NCBI RefSeq assembly: GCF_003671765.1
Contig: NZ_QPIB01000008.1
Span: forward strand, 418,464 to 482,463
Length of the DNA stretch: 64,000 bases
Source of the DNA: Xenophilus sp. E41
GTDB taxonomy: Bacteria > Pseudomonadota > Gammaproteobacteria > Burkholderiales > Burkholderiaceae_C
Direction: 5' to 3'
Positions within the stretch are counted from its first letter, which is position 1. Each line of letters starts with the position of its first letter. The notes under the pieces are model-generated. The model worked only from the letters and a program-made list of their open reading frames with translations. It made no database searches and was not told the DNA's origin. Below are positions 28,630 to 38,375 of the stretch, in pieces. The position numbers and the translations under genes are program-made.

Positions 28630-31035
28630 TCAGCCCTGCGCGAGTCGCTGCCAGGTATCGATCACGCTGTCGGGGTTGAGCGAGATCGACTCAATCCCCT
28701 CGGCGGCCAGCCATTGCGCGAAGTCCGGGTGGTCGCTGGGCCCCTGGCCGCAGATGCCGACGTACTTGCCCTGGGCCTTGCAGGCCTTGATGGCGCGGCT
28801 GAGCATCGCCTGCACGGCCGGGTCGCGCTCGTCGAAGTCGGCGGCCAGCAGTTCCAGCCCCGAATCGCGGTCCAGGCCGAGCGTCAGCTGGGTAAGGTCG
28901 TTGGAGCCGATCGAGAAGCCATCGAAGAACTGCAGGAACTCGTCGGCCAGAATCGCATTGCTCGGCACCTCGCACATCATCACCAGCTTGAGGCTGTTCT
29001 CGCCGCGCTTGAGGCCGTGCTGGCCCAGCAGCTGCGTCACACGCTCGGCCTGCTTCAGGGTGCGCACGAAGGGCACCATGATCTGCACGTTGGTCAGGCC
29101 CATGTCATTGCGCACGCGCTTGAGCGCTTCGCACTCCATCGCGAAGGCTTCGCCGAACTCGGCGCTGATGTAGCGTGCCGCGCCGCGGAAGCCCAGCATC
29201 GGGTTCTCTTCCTCGGGCTCGTAACGGCTGCCGCCGATGAGCTTGCGGTACTCGTTGGACTTGAAGTCCGACAGGCGCACGATCACGGGCTTGGGCCAGA
29301 AGGCCGCGGCGATGGTGGCCACGCCCTCTGCGACCTTGTCGACGTAGAAGGCCTTGGGCGAGGCATGGCCGCGCGCCACCGACTCCACCGCCTTCTTCAG
29401 GTCGGCATCGACCTGCGGGTAGTCGAGGATGGCCTTCGGGTGCACGCCGATGTTGTTGTTGATGATGAATTCGAGCCGCGCCAGGCCCACGCCTTCGTTC
29501 GGCAGCTGCGCGAAGTCGAAGGCGAGCTGCGGGTTGCCCACGTTCATCATGATCTTGGTCTTGATCGGGGGCATCTCGCCGCGCTGCACCTCGGTGACCT
29601 CGGTCTCGAGCAGGCCGTCGTAGATGTGGCCGGTGTCGCCCTCGGCGCAGCTCACGGTGACCAGCGTGCCGTCCTTCAGGCGCTCGGTGGCGTCGCCGCA
29701 GCCGACCACCGCCGGGATGCCCAGCTCGCGCGCGATGATGGCCGCGTGGCAGGTGCGTCCACCCCGGTTGGTCACGATGGCGGAGGCGCGCTTCATCACC
29801 GGCTCCCAGTTCGGATCGGTCATGTCGGTCACGAGGATGTCGCCGGGCTGCACCAAGTCCATCTGGCTGATGTCGTTGACCAGGCGCACGGGGCCGGTGC
29901 CGATCTTCTGGCCGATCGCGCGGCCTTCAGCCAGCACGGCGCCCTTGGAGAGCAGCTTGAAGCGCTGCTCGGCCTTGCCGGCCTGCTGGCTCTTCACCGT
30001 CTCCGGGCGCGCCTGCAGGATGTAGAGCTGGCCGTCGGTTCCGTCCTTGCCCCACTCGATGTCCATCGGCCGGCCGTAGTGCTTCTCGATGACGATGGCG
30101 TACTTCGCGAGCTGCTCGACCTCGTCGTCGGTCAGCGAGTAGCGGTTGCGCAGCTCGGCCTTGACATCGGTGGTCTTGACCAGCTTGCCCGTGGCCTTCT
30201 TCTCCTCGGGCGTGGCGAACTCCATCTGGATCAGCTTGGAGCCGAGGTTGCGGCGGATCACGGCCTTGTTGCCCGCCTCGAGCATCGGCTTGTGGACGTA
30301 GAACTCGTCGGGGTTCACGGCGCCCTGCACCACCGTCTCGCCCAGGCCGTAGCTGGAGGTGATGAAGACCACCTGGTCAAAGCCCGACTCGGTGTCGATG
30401 GTGAACATCACGCCGGCGGCGCCCAGGTCGGAGCGCACCATGCGCTGCACGCCGGCCGACAGCGCGACCACGTCGTGCGCGAAACCCTTGTGCACGCGGT
30501 AGCTGATTGCGCGGTCGTTGTAGAGGGAGGCGAAGACCTCCTTCATCTTGTGAAGCACGTCCTCGATGCCGACGACGTTCAGGAAGGTCTCCTGCTGGCC
30601 GGCAAAGGAAGCGTCGGGCAGGTCTTCCGCCGTGGCCGACGAGCGCACCGCGAAGCTGGCCTGATCGTTGCCGGCCGACAGCGTGGCGAAGGCGTCGCGC
30701 ACACCCTTCTCGAGGTCGGCCGGGAAGGGCTGGGCCTCGATCCAGCCGCGGATCTCGGCACCGGCGGCGGCCAGCGCGCGCACATCCTCGATGTCGAGCG
30801 TGGCCAGGCGCTGGCTGATGCGCTCGGTGAGCCCTTCGTGCGCCAGGAACTGGCGGAAGGCGTGGGCGGTGGTGGCGAAGCCCGTGGGCACCCGCACGCC
30901 CTGCGGCCCCTTCGTCGGAAGTTGCGAGATCATTTCGCCGAGGGAGGCGTTCTTGCCGCCGACCGCCTCGACGTCGGTCATCCTCAGGTTTTCAAACGGT
31001 ACGACCAGGGCGGTCGCTTCGAAGAGTTGAGACAT
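28630..31035 (-). CDS. ppsA: Phosphoenolpyruvate synthase
   Basis: An 801-residue enzyme that makes PEP from pyruvate with ATP, needed for growth on three-carbon acids. It has the ATP-grasp N domain ([40 protein letters not shown]), the phosphohistidine domain with His in [21 protein letters not shown], and the C-terminal PEP/pyruvate barrel ([20 protein letters not shown]). The ATG at 31035 has GGAG upstream. It diverges from ppsR, the regulator of this enzyme. Confidence 0.97.
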   Translation of the reverse strand: MSQLFEATALVVPFENLRMTDVEAVGGKNASLGEMISQLPTKGPQGVRVPTGFATTAHAFRQFLAHEGLTERISQRLATLDIEDVRALAAAGAEIRGWIEAQPFPADLEKGVRDAFATLSAGNDQASFAVRSSATAEDLPDASFAGQQETFLNVVGIEDVLHKMKEVFASLYNDRAISYRVHKGFAHDVVALSAGVQRMVRSDLGAAGVMFTIDTESGFDQVVFITSSYGLGETVVQGAVNPDEFYVHKPMLEAGNKAVIRRNLGSKLIQMEFATPEEKKATGKLVKTTDVKAELRNRYSLTDDEVEQLAKYAIVIEKHYGRPMDIEWGKDGTDGQLYILQARPETVKSQQAGKAEQRFKLLSKGAVLAEGRAIGQKIGTGPVRLVNDISQMDLVQPGDILVTDMTDPNWEPVMKRASAIVTNRGGRTCHAAIIARELGIPAVVGCGDATERLKDGTLVTVSCAEGDTGHIYDGLLETEVTEVQRGEMPPIKTKIMMNVGNPQLAFDFAQLPNEGVGLARLEFIINNNIGVHPKAILDYPQVDADLKKAVESVARGHASPKAFYVDKVAEGVATIAAAFWPKPVIVRLSDFKSNEYRKLIGGSRYEPEEENPMLGFRGAARYISAEFGEAFAMECEALKRVRNDMGLTNVQIMVPFVRTLKQAERVTQLLGQHGLKRGENSLKLVMMCEVPSNAILADEFLQFFDGFSIGSNDLTQLTLGLDRDSGLELLAADFDERDPAVQAMLSRAIKACKAQGKYVGICGQGPSDHPDFAQWLAAEGIESISLNPDSVIDTWQRLAQG

Positions 31036-31249
31036 GGGAAAGCTCCGGAAGTTGAAATCGGCGCGGTCGCATGCAGGCGGGCACGGGGCACGGTCGTTCT
31101 TCTTGCTCTGGGTGCGCGGCCGGGCTGCATGGAGGTGTGAGGTGTGTCGGGTCGCGAGCGGTGCGCGATCCCGATAATGGCGCGGATTGTAGGCGTCGCC
31201 CCGGGCCGGCGCCGCAGGACTGGAACTACAGCGAAGGCACCCCCGCACC

Positions 31250-32071
31250 ATGCGCACCCGCACCGTTTTCTATGTCTCCGACGGCACCGGCATCACGGCC
31301 GAGACCTTCGGCAACGCCGTTCTCAACCAGTTCGAGATCAAGCCGCGGCACGTGCGCCTGCCCTTCACCGACACGGTCGACAAGGCCCACCAGGCGGTGC
31401 GGCAGATCAACCATACGGGCGAGGTCGAGGGCCTGCGGCCCATCGTCTTCACCACCCTGGCCGACATGGAAGTGCTGGAGGTGATCGAGACCGGCTGCAA
31501 GGGCATGCTGCTGGACATGTTCGGCACCTTCGTGCGGCCGCTGGAGATCGAGCTGGCGATGAAGTCCAACCACCGCATCGGCCGCTTCTCCGACGTCAGC
31601 AAGAGCAAGGAATACAACGACCGCATCGCCGCCATCGACTTCAGCCTCCAGCACGACGACGGCCAGAGCAACCGCGACCTGGAAGGCGCCGACGTCATCC
31701 TGGTGGGCGTCAGCCGCAGCGGCAAGACGCCGACCTCGCTCTACCTGGCCATGCAGCACGGCCTGAAGGCGGCCAACTACCCGCTGATTCCCGAGGACTT
31801 CGACCGCCGCCAGTTGCCGCCCGCGCTGGTGCCGCACCGCAAGAAGATCTTCGGCCTGACCATCGCGCCCGACCGGCTGGCCGAGATCCGCAACGAGCGC
31901 CGGCCGAACTCGCGCTACGCCAGCATCGAGAACTGCCGCCACGAGGTGAGCGAAGCCGAGGCCATGATGCGCCGCGCCGGCATCCGCTGGCTGTCGACCA
32001 CGACCAAGAGCATCGAGGAGATCGCCACGACGATCCTGCAGGAGCTGCGACCGGAGCGGCTGAGCTACTGA
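31250..32071 (+). CDS. ppsR: PEP synthetase regulatory protein PpsR (kinase/pyrophosphorylase)
   Basis: A 273-residue DUF299 protein that inactivates PpsA by ADP-dependent phosphorylation of a Thr next to the catalytic His, and reverses it by phosphorolysis. It has the family N terminus [19 protein letters not shown] and P-loop [15 protein letters not shown] near residues 154-168. It is divergently placed from ppsA, 214 bases apart. Confidence 0.95.
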   Translation: MRTRTVFYVSDGTGITAETFGNAVLNQFEIKPRHVRLPFTDTVDKAHQAVRQINHTGEVEGLRPIVFTTLADMEVLEVIETGCKGMLLDMFGTFVRPLEIELAMKSNHRIGRFSDVSKSKEYNDRIAAIDFSLQHDDGQSNRDLEGADVILVGVSRSGKTPTSLYLAMQHGLKAANYPLIPEDFDRRQLPPALVPHRKKIFGLTIAPDRLAEIRNERRPNSRYASIENCRHEVSEAEAMMRRAGIRWLSTTTKSIEEIATTILQELRPERLSY

Positions 32072-32106
32072 GGGCCTCGCGCATCCTGCGGCGCCGGGGC
32101 CGCGTT

Positions 32107-32154
32107 ACTACATTTTTCATAGCGCATTGCGCCTGTATGTAGGGCGCTTGGCCC
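32107..32154 (-). repeat. 5-7-5 hairpin repeat, copy F
   Basis: The plus strand reads ACTAC-ATTTTTC-ATAGC at 32107-32123, then a diverged inverted pair TTGCGCC/GGGCGCTT and GGCCC. It lies between ppsR and the MarR gene. It is among the most degraded copies. Confidence 0.55.
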
Positions 32155-32199
32155 ACATTTCCTTTGAAGCATTCGTAAGCCTGATCTTATGATTCAGGC

Positions 32200-32664
32200 A
32201 TGACGCGACCTGCCGACGCCCTGCCCACGGCCATCCAGCTGCGCGCCGCCCTGTCCGGCCTGCAGCGCGAACTGCGCAGCCAGGCGCCCGGCGATGGCCC
32301 GTCGACGGCGCAGCTCGGTGTGCTCGCCCTGCTCTATCGCCTGGGCCCACTTCCGCCCTCGCAGGTCGCTCGCCACGAGCGAGTCCGGCCCCAGAGCCTC
32401 ACGCGGCTGATCGCCGACATGGAGGCTGCGGCGCTCGTCGCCCGCGGACCCGATCCGGCCGACGCGCGCCGCATCCTGCTCACCCTGACGCCCGCCGGGG
32501 CCCGCGCGCTGACCGACGAGGCGCACCTCCGCGAGGCCTCGCTGGCCGACGCCATCGCCAGCCGGCTCACGTCCGCCGAACGCGCCCGGTTGCGCGCCGC
32601 CTGCGGGCTGCTCGACCGGCTGGCCCAGGCGCTGACCGAAGCACCGGCGACCATCCCGAGCTGA
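32200..32664 (+). CDS. MarR-family transcriptional regulator
   Basis: A 154-residue winged-helix regulator. The HTH reads STAQLGVLALLYRLGPLPPS, then QSLTRLIADMEAAALVAR, and the wing DPADARRILLTLTPAGARAL is typical of MarR. Its gene is 10 bases before the FUSC gene, so it probably controls that transporter-like gene and responds to a small aromatic ligand (family inference). Confidence 0.88.
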   Translation: MTRPADALPTAIQLRAALSGLQRELRSQAPGDGPSTAQLGVLALLYRLGPLPPSQVARHERVRPQSLTRLIADMEAAALVARGPDPADARRILLTLTPAGARALTDEAHLREASLADAIASRLTSAERARLRAACGLLDRLAQALTEAPATIPS

Positions 32665-32674
32665 GCAGCTCGCC

Positions 32675-33688
32675 ATGCAGGCCCGCGCCGAACGCGCACG
32701 AGACGCCGCGGACTGGACGCACGCCGCCCAGCTCGGCGCCGCCGTGGGACTGGCCTGGGGCGCATCCGCGCTGCTGCGCCTGCCCGAGGGCTTCTGGGCG
32801 GTGATGAGCGCGCTCATCGTGCTGCGCCCCACAGCGGGCGCCACCCTGGGCGCGGGCTGGGACCGCATCCGCGGCACGCTGGCCGGCACGCTCCTCGGAC
32901 TGGCCGGCGTGGCGCTGCGCCATCTGCACGGCTTCGATGGCACGGGCACCACGCTGCTGCTCGTGGGCCTGCTCGCGGCGGCCAGCGCGCTGCTGCCCTG
33001 GCTGCGCAGCGCGCCGATCACGGCGCTGATCGTGCTCGGCAGCGGCAGCCTGGCGCAGCACCCCGCCCTGCAGGTCGCGGCGCTGCGCGCGGCCGAGATC
33101 GGCATCGGTGTCGGCGTTGGGCTGCTGCTGTCCTTCGCCAGCCTGTGGCAGGCGACCGCGCGCCGCTTCGACGCGGCCTGCGCGCAGGTGCTGCGCCGGA
33201 TCGCCGAGCAGGTGCAACGGGACTTCGCCATCCCGCCGCAGGATGCAAGGGAACGCGAAGGCCGCATGGAGGCGCTTCGCACGGAGCTGCGCGCGCTGGC
33301 CGTGCTGGCCGTCGGCGCGCAACGCGAGGCCCGCATCGCCGCCTGGCTGCGCCGCCGCCCGGTGACGGGCGAACCGGTGCGTGCGGCGCGCATCGCGGCG
33401 CGCACGCTGCATGACGCGACCGCCTTCACGCGCCACGCGGCGCTGCGGCGGTCCGACGAGCCCGAAGTCGATGGCCCGGCGCTCGCTGCGGCGGTAGCCG
33501 GGGCGCTGGAAGCCGCCGCCACGCATCAGGAGGCCGGCACGGTACTCGGCGAGGAGGAGCGGCGCGGGCTGGGTCGCGCGATCGCCGTCAGCGCGCGCGG
33601 CGCTGCATGGGTGCTGCCGGCGACGCGATTGCTGCTGCAAGACCTCGGGGCTCTCGCCGGCGCAAGCGGGCGCAAGCGGGCGCGCTGA
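32675..33688 (+). CDS. FUSC-family (aromatic acid/fusaric acid efflux-like) membrane protein
   Basis: A 337-residue protein. An N-terminal FUSC-like membrane domain has about five or six helices (GAAVGLAWGASALLRLPEGF, FWAVMSALIVLRPTAGATLG). A soluble helical C-terminal part follows. Full aromatic-acid exporters are about twice this length with two such domains, so this is a half-size member. It may dimerise, or be cut down. It shares an operon with a MarR regulator. I see no membrane-fusion partner. Confidence 0.82.
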   Translation: MQARAERARDAADWTHAAQLGAAVGLAWGASALLRLPEGFWAVMSALIVLRPTAGATLGAGWDRIRGTLAGTLLGLAGVALRHLHGFDGTGTTLLLVGLLAAASALLPWLRSAPITALIVLGSGSLAQHPALQVAALRAAEIGIGVGVGLLLSFASLWQATARRFDAACAQVLRRIAEQVQRDFAIPPQDAREREGRMEALRTELRALAVLAVGAQREARIAAWLRRRPVTGEPVRAARIAARTLHDATAFTRHAALRRSDEPEVDGPALAAAVAGALEAAATHQEAGTVLGEEERRGLGRAIAVSARGAAWVLPATRLLLQDLGALAGASGRKRAR

Positions 33689-33695
33689 GATTTGA

Positions 33696-33720
33696 CTCCC
33701 TCTCCCTCTGGGAGAGGGAG
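33696..33720. terminator. Perfect 11-bp hairpin between convergent FUSC and ahpF genes
   Basis: CTCCCTCTCCC and GGGAGAGGGAG flank a three-base loop. No T run follows on either strand, so it could be a rho-assisted terminator or a separate palindromic repeat of the CCCTCTCCC type. Confidence 0.55.
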
Positions 33721-33763
33721 CAATCCAAACCCGGCGCCGAGGCTGTTCTTCAGGGCCGCGCCC

Positions 33764-35344
33764 TCAAGCCGCCACGGCTTCCTTCTCTTCCACCGGCGCC
33801 GTGGTGCGGATCAGGTGGTCGAAGGCACCCAGCGCCGCCTTCGCACCATCGCCGGCCGCGATGATGATCTGCTTGAAAGGCACCGTCGTCGCGTCACCGG
33901 CCGCGAACACGCCCGGCACCGAGGTCTGGCCACGGTCGTCGACCACGATCTCGCCATGCCGGCTCAACTCGAGCGTGCCCTTGAGCCAGTCGGTGTTGGG
34001 CACCAGGCCGATCTGCACGAACACGCCCTCGAGCTCGACGCGGTGCGCCTCGCCGCTGCTGCGGTCCTTGTAGTTCAGGCCGTTGACCTTGTCGGTGCCG
34101 GTGATCTCGGTCGTCTGCGCGTTGGTCACCACGGTGACGTTGGCCAGGCTGCGCAGCTTGCGCTGCAGCACTTCGTCGGCACGCAGCTTGGTGTCGTACT
34201 CGATCAAGGTCACATGGCCGACGATGCCCGCCAGGTCGATGGCCGCCTCGACGCCCGAGTTGCCGCCGCCGATCACCGCCACGCGCTTGCCCTTGAAGAG
34301 CGGGCCGTCACAGTGCGGGCAGTAGGCCACGCCCTTGTTCTTGAATTCCTTCTCGCCCGGGACGTTGATGTTGCGCCAGCGGGCGCCGGTGGCCAGGATG
34401 ACCGTGCGCGCCTTGAGCGTCGCGCCGCTCTCGGTCTGCAGTTCGATGAACCCGTCGCCCGGCACCAGCGCCTTGGCGCGCTGCAGGTTCATGATGTCCA
34501 CGTCGTAGTGGCGCACGTGCTCTTCCAGCGCCAGGGCGAACTTCGGCCCCTCGGTTTCCTTGACCGAGATGAAGTTCTCGATGCCCAGCGTGTCCAGCAC
34601 CTGGCCGCCGAAACGCTCGGACGCGATGCCCGTGCGGATGCCCTTGCGTGCCGCATACACGGCCGCCGCCGCGCCGGCCGGGCCGCCGCCGACGATCAGC
34701 ACGTCGAAGGGTGCCTTGGCGGAAATCTTCTTCGCCTCGCGCTCGACGCCGCTGGTGTCGATCTTGGCGAGGATCTCCTCCAGCGTCATGCGGCCGGAGC
34801 CGAACTGCGTGCCGTTGAGGAAGACGGTGGGCACGCCCATGATCTGGCGTTCCTTCACTTCGTCCTGGAAGGTGCCGCCCTCGACCATGGTGGTCTTGAT
34901 GCGCGGGTTCTGCACGGCCATCAGGTTGAGCGCCTGCACGACGTCGGGGCAGTTGTGGCAGGTGAGCGAAACGTAGACCTCGAACTCGAAGTCGCCGTCG
35001 AGCGCCTTGATCTGCTCGAGGATGGCCTGCTCCACCTTGGGCGGGTAGCCGCCGACCTGCAGCAGCGCGAGGATCAGCGAAGTGAACTCATGCCCCATCG
35101 GCAGGCCGGCAAAACGCGGGCCGTGGCTCTCGCCGGGGCGGTTGATGGAGAACGAGGGCTTGCGCTGGGTGTCGTCGCGGCTTTCGATCACGGTGATCAG
35201 CTTCGACGTCTCGGCGATGTCCTTGAGCAGCGCCTGGGTCTCCTGCGATGCCTGCGAGTCGTCGAGCGAGGCGACGACCTCGATGGGCTGCGAGATGCGT
35301 TCGAGGTAGCTGGCGAGTTGGGACTTGGTGGCGGCGTCGAGCAT
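33764..35344 (-). CDS. ahpF: Alkyl hydroperoxide reductase flavoprotein subunit AhpF
   Basis: A 526-residue NADH:peroxiredoxin reductase that recycles AhpC. Both redox centres are intact: CHNC in the N-terminal thioredoxin-like pair ([12 protein letters not shown]) and CPHC in the thioredoxin-reductase-like part ([11 protein letters not shown]). Nucleotide sites include [20 protein letters not shown] (FAD) and [18 protein letters not shown] (NADH). The ATG at 35344 begins [10 protein letters not shown]. It lies downstream of ahpC, with a terminator-like hairpin between them. Confidence 0.97.
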   Translation of the reverse strand: MLDAATKSQLASYLERISQPIEVVASLDDSQASQETQALLKDIAETSKLITVIESRDDTQRKPSFSINRPGESHGPRFAGLPMGHEFTSLILALLQVGGYPPKVEQAILEQIKALDGDFEFEVYVSLTCHNCPDVVQALNLMAVQNPRIKTTMVEGGTFQDEVKERQIMGVPTVFLNGTQFGSGRMTLEEILAKIDTSGVEREAKKISAKAPFDVLIVGGGPAGAAAAVYAARKGIRTGIASERFGGQVLDTLGIENFISVKETEGPKFALALEEHVRHYDVDIMNLQRAKALVPGDGFIELQTESGATLKARTVILATGARWRNINVPGEKEFKNKGVAYCPHCDGPLFKGKRVAVIGGGNSGVEAAIDLAGIVGHVTLIEYDTKLRADEVLQRKLRSLANVTVVTNAQTTEITGTDKVNGLNYKDRSSGEAHRVELEGVFVQIGLVPNTDWLKGTLELSRHGEIVVDDRGQTSVPGVFAAGDATTVPFKQIIIAAGDGAKAALGAFDHLIRTTAPVEEKEAVAA

Positions 35345-35371
35345 GGTGATCTCTCTCTTTCGATGTCCTGA

Positions 35372-35407
35372 AAAACAAAAAGCCCGGGTGCATGGCGCCC
35401 CCGGGCT
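35372..35407 (-). terminator. Terminator or attenuator between ahpC and ahpF
   Basis: On the minus strand AGCCCGGG and CCCGGGCT form a stem with a loop of about 11 bases, followed by TTTTTGTTTTTC. It sits 120 bases after the ahpC stop and 28 bases before the ahpF start. It probably lowers ahpF expression relative to ahpC. Confidence 0.8.
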
Positions 35408-35527
35408 CGACTCGGGGCGGCTGGTGAAAGCCGCCGGGCTGATGCGTTCAGGCGAGCGCCGTCCACCTTCCTTGGAAGGTGGGGGCACCGGGCCCGAAAG
35501 CCAGCCGGAGGCCGGTCATGGGGATGT

Positions 35528-36091
35528 TTAGATCTTGCCGACCAGGTCGAAGGAAGGCTTGAGCGTGGCAGCGCCTTCTTCCCACTTGGCGGGGCAGACT
35601 TCGCCCGGGTGGGCGGCGACGTACTGGGCAGCCTTGACCTTGCGCAGCAGATCCTTGGCATCGCGGCCGATGCCTTCGGCGGTGATTTCCAGTGCCTGGA
35701 TCACGCCTTGCGGATCGACGATGTAGGTGCCGCGGTTGGCCAGGCCCTGGTCTTCACGCAGCACTTCGAAGTTGCGGCTGATGGCCAGCGTGGGGTCGCC
35801 GATCATCGTGTACTTGATCTTGCCGATGGTCTCGGACGAGTCGTGCCAGGCCTTGTGGGTGAAGTGGGTGTCGGTCGAGACCGAGTAGATCTCGACGCCC
35901 AGCTTCTGGAACTCGGCGTAGTGGTCGGCGACGTCGCCCAGTTCGGTCGGGCACACGAAGGTGAAGTCGGCGGGGTAGAAGAAGAAGACGGCCCACTTGC
36001 CCTTCACGTCGGCATCGGACACTTCGACGAACTTGCCGTCCTTGTATGCGGTGGCCTTGAAAGGTTTGATTTCGGTGTTGATCACGGACAT
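35528..36091 (-). CDS. ahpC: Alkyl hydroperoxide reductase peroxiredoxin AhpC
   Basis: A 187-residue 2-Cys peroxiredoxin that detoxifies peroxides. Peroxidatic Cys47 is in [12 protein letters not shown] and the resolving Cys near 166 in [11 protein letters not shown]. Length and motifs match E. coli AhpC. A good promoter with an OxyR-type half-site lies upstream. Confidence 0.98.
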   Translation of the reverse strand: MSVINTEIKPFKATAYKDGKFVEVSDADVKGKWAVFFFYPADFTFVCPTELGDVADHYAEFQKLGVEIYSVSTDTHFTHKAWHDSSETIGKIKYTMIGDPTLAISRNFEVLREDQGLANRGTYIVDPQGVIQALEITAEGIGRDAKDLLRKVKAAQYVAAHPGEVCPAKWEEGAATLKPSFDLVGKI

Positions 36092-36134
36092 TTGATTTCC
36101 TCTGTCGGTTGGTCAGAAAAATGGGCGAACCATG

Positions 36135-36162
36135 AGTATATGCATGAATGAGGTGTTTTCAA
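36135..36162 (-). promoter_or_regulatory. ahpC promoter
   Basis: On the minus strand TTGAAA (36162-36157), 16 bases, then TATACT (36140-36135) form a strong sigma-70 promoter 44 bases before the ahpC ATG. Confidence 0.8.
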
Positions 36163-36176
36163 TAGAAATAGACTAT
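36162..36176. promoter_or_regulatory. OxyR-like half-site at ahpC
   Basis: ATAG-N7-CTAT matches one half of the OxyR consensus exactly, and its edge touches the -35 box of ahpC, where OxyR normally contacts RNA polymerase. A second adjacent ATAG-N7-CTAT is not recognisable. ahpC is a classic OxyR target. Confidence 0.55.
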
Positions 36177-36401
36177 TGATGGTCAGCAGCTCGGCTATGA
36201 GGCAGCAGGAGCAGAGTCATCGGGCCGTCATGCATGCGATCCATGTTGCCGCATGCGTGTGACCGTCCGCTCAGTGGGGCAATACGAACGCCTATCACGA
36301 TCAAACGCATGCAGACCGCCATCGCGGGGCCTTCGCTTGAGGCGGCCGCCTCGCGCTCGCAGAATCGCGCCCTGATCCGGATCAATACGAAGGAAAAATC
36401 C

Positions 36402-36878
36402 ATGAAGGGCGACCCCCAAGTCATCGACCACCTGCAGGCGCAGCTGAAGAACGAGCTCACCGCCATCAACCAGTACTTCCTGCACTACCGCATGCTCAAG
36501 CACTGGGGCCTGGACAAGCTGGCGAAGAAGGAATACGAGGAGTCGATCGGCGAGATGAAGCATGCCGACTGGCTCATGGACCGCATCTTCATGCTCGATG
36601 GCCTGCCCAACCTGCAGGACCTGGCCAAGCTCAATGTAGGCGAGGACGTGCCCGAGCTGCTCCAGTGCGACCTGAAGGCCGAATACGGCGCCCAGGCCAC
36701 CATCAAGGCGGGCATCGCGCATTGCGAATCGGTGCGCGATTACGTCTCGCGCGACCTGCTGCAGAAGATCCTCGACGACACCGAGGAGCACATCGACTTC
36801 CTCGAGACCCAGATCGACCTGGTCGACAAGGTCGGCCTGCAGAACTACCTGCAGTCGCAGATGGGCGAGGTGAGCTGA
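36402..36878 (+). CDS. bfr: Bacterioferritin (heme-binding iron storage protein)
   Basis: A 158-residue ferritin-like protein that stores iron as a 24-mer. It has ferroxidase ligands Glu18, Glu51, His54, and in the C-terminal half Glu and His of EEHIDFLE. Heme ligand Met52 is in GEMKHADW. The N terminus MKGDPQVIDHLQAQLKNEL is typical. The ATG at 36402 has AAGGA upstream. Its partner bfd lies 5.7 kb further on, with an iron-reduction module between. Confidence 0.96.
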   Translation: MKGDPQVIDHLQAQLKNELTAINQYFLHYRMLKHWGLDKLAKKEYEESIGEMKHADWLMDRIFMLDGLPNLQDLAKLNVGEDVPELLQCDLKAEYGAQATIKAGIAHCESVRDYVSRDLLQKILDDTEEHIDFLETQIDLVDKVGLQNYLQSQMGEVS

Positions 36879-36981
36879 CAGCGCCCCCGCCGCCGCCGTC
36901 GTGCGGCGCTCCGTCAAGACGAGGCCCTGCGGGGCCTCGTTTGCGTTCAGGCCTGTCCCTCTGCTTTACCGAAACTTCACC

Positions 36982-37036
36982 GCTCTCAAAACCATAGCTG
37001 CCCGCGCCAGCCGGGCGGGCGCCGGCGCCAAATTTC
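36982..37036 (-). repeat. 5-7-5 hairpin repeat, copy G
   Basis: The plus strand reads GCTCT-CAAAACC-ATAGC at 36982-36998, then CTGCCCGCGCC and GGGCGGGCGC. It lies between bfr and the PepSY gene, just before the Fur-like palindrome. Confidence 0.65.
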
Positions 37037-37055
37037 GCTGTGCATTGGCATCGCG

Positions 37056-37091
37056 ACAAATGACATCGATTCTCATTTGTATCGTTAGAAT
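37056..37091 (+). promoter_or_regulatory. Fur-like palindrome and possible promoter of the PepSY module
   Basis: ACAAATGA-N9-TCATTTGT (37056-37080) is a near-perfect inverted repeat with Fur-box character (overlapping ATTCTCATTTGTATC). A possible -10 TAGAAT is at 37086-37091, only 12 bases before the ATG at 37103, so the transcript may be nearly leaderless. Confidence 0.55.
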
Positions 37092-37102
37092 GCGCCGCGC
37101 CG

Positions 37103-37747
37103 ATGTCCGCCTCTTCGACCGCCCCCCGCCGCGCCTACTGGCTCAAGACCCTGCACGAATGGCACTGGGTCAGTTCCGCCCTGTGCCTGGTGGGCATGCT
37201 GCTGTTCAGCATTACGGGCATCACCCTCAACCACGCGGGCCAGATCGAGGCCAAGCCCGCGGTCACGCAGCGCACCGCCACGCTGGAGCCCGCCCTGCGC
37301 ACGCTGCTCGAGAAGATGCAGCCGGAGGTGCAGCAGGCGCACAAGGGCAAGGCGCCGCTGCCGCTCGAGTTGCAGCGCTGGGCCAGCCGGCAATGGCAAC
37401 TCGACACGGCCGAGCGTGACGCGGAGTGGTCCGAGGACGAGGTGTATCTCTCCCTTCCGCGGCCCGGCGGCGACGCCTGGATGCGCATCAACCTCGGCGA
37501 CGGCGCCGCCGAGTACGAGCTGACCGACCGCGGCTGGATCTCCTACCTCAACGACCTGCACAAGGGCCGCAACACCGGCGCGGCCTGGCGCTGGTTCATC
37601 GACATCTTCGCGGCCGCCGCGCTCGTGTTCTCGGCCACCGGCCTGCTGATCCTCAAGATGCATGCCGGCAACCGGCCCTTCACTTGGCCGATGGTCGGCA
37701 TGGGCCTGCTGGTGCCGCTGCTGCTGGCGCTGCTGCTCATCCACTGA
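37103..37747 (+). CDS. PepSY-associated membrane protein (iron-reductase type)
   Basis: A 214-residue inner-membrane protein of the PepSY-TM family. The first helix follows LKTLHEWHWVSSALCLVGML, which has the family His-Glu-Trp-His element. A periplasmic PepSY-like region (EDEVYLSLPRPGGDAWMRIN, DRGWISYLNDLHKGRN) precedes a helix pair at the C terminus. PepSY-TM proteins with flavin partners reduce ferric siderophores. This is the first gene of a five-gene module with ApbE and a flavoreductase, under a Fur-like site. Confidence 0.85.
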   Translation: MSASSTAPRRAYWLKTLHEWHWVSSALCLVGMLLFSITGITLNHAGQIEAKPAVTQRTATLEPALRTLLEKMQPEVQQAHKGKAPLPLELQRWASRQWQLDTAERDAEWSEDEVYLSLPRPGGDAWMRINLGDGAAEYELTDRGWISYLNDLHKGRNTGAAWRWFIDIFAAAALVFSATGLLILKMHAGNRPFTWPMVGMGLLVPLLLALLLIH

Positions 37748-37796
37748 CCTCCCCGCTTTCATCTTTTTTTCCATCGCATCCCGCAAAGGACCTCCC

Positions 37797-38330
37797 GTGC
37801 AGCTCCGCTATCCCCTCGCCCCCATCGCGCTGTCGGCCCTGTTCGCCGGCCCGGCCGTCGCCGCCGGCCTGGGCGTCAACATAGAGATCCCGCGGCTGAA
37901 CGTCTCGGAGTACCACCGGCCTTACGTGGCCGCCTGGATCGAGCGCGCAGACAACTCGATGGCGAGCACGCTGGCTGTCTGGTACGACGTGCGCACCAAG
38001 ACCAACAATCCCGAGGGCGAAGGCACCAAGTGGCTGAAGGACCTGCGCCAGTGGTGGCGCCGCGGCGGCCGCGAGCTGGCGGTGCCCATCGATGGCGTCA
38101 CCGGCGCGACCAAGCCCGCCGGCAAGCATGCGCTGAGCTTCACCGAAGGCAGCAAGCCGCTCGCGCAGCTGGCTCCCGGCAGCTACAAGCTGGTCGTGGA
38201 AGCCGCACGCGAAGTCGGCGGCCGCGAAGTCGTCACGGTGCCCTTCCAGTGGCCGCCCGCCAAGACCGACAGCGCCACGGCCACCGGAAAAGACGAGCTC
38301 GGCGAAGTCAGGGTCGAACTCAAGCCCTGA
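37797..38330 (+). CDS. DUF2271 periplasmic protein
   Basis: A 177-residue secreted protein. The signal peptide ends GPAVAAG. The mature part is DUF2271: VNIEIPRLNVSEYHRPYVAA, DVRTKTNNPEGEGTKWLKDL, WWRRGGRELAVPIDGVTGAT. Its function is unknown, but it consistently goes with PepSY/ApbE iron-reduction modules. It has a GTG start at 37797 with AAAGGA upstream. The reading frame extends upstream without a better start. Confidence 0.82.
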   Translation: MQLRYPLAPIALSALFAGPAVAAGLGVNIEIPRLNVSEYHRPYVAAWIERADNSMASTLAVWYDVRTKTNNPEGEGTKWLKDLRQWWRRGGRELAVPIDGVTGATKPAGKHALSFTEGSKPLAQLAPGSYKLVVEAAREVGGREVVTVPFQWPPAKTDSATATGKDELGEVRVELKP

Positions 38331-38375
38331 TCGCCTCATCCAGACCCTGTCCCTTTCACTGTCGGAGCCTCTGTC

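Larger units (their letters stand above)
36092..36401. other. Intergenic region between ahpC and bfr
   Basis: 310 bases without a gene. The ahpC-proximal part is AT-rich and carries the ahpC promoter and OxyR-like site. The bfr-proximal part (about 36200-36400) is ordinary GC-rich DNA ending in AAGGAAAAATCC, the bfr ribosome-binding site. A reading frame runs through it into bfr but shows no protein character. Confidence 0.7.

Noticed and set aside
33660-33688. GCAAGCGGGC tandem as a repeat element
   Set aside because: Only two and a half units at the end of the FUSC gene, encoding Ser-Gly-Arg-Lys residues.
37600-38330. Upstream extension of the DUF2271 gene into the PepSY gene
   Set aside because: The frame is open, but the GTG at 37797 with AAAGGA and a signal peptide is far better.
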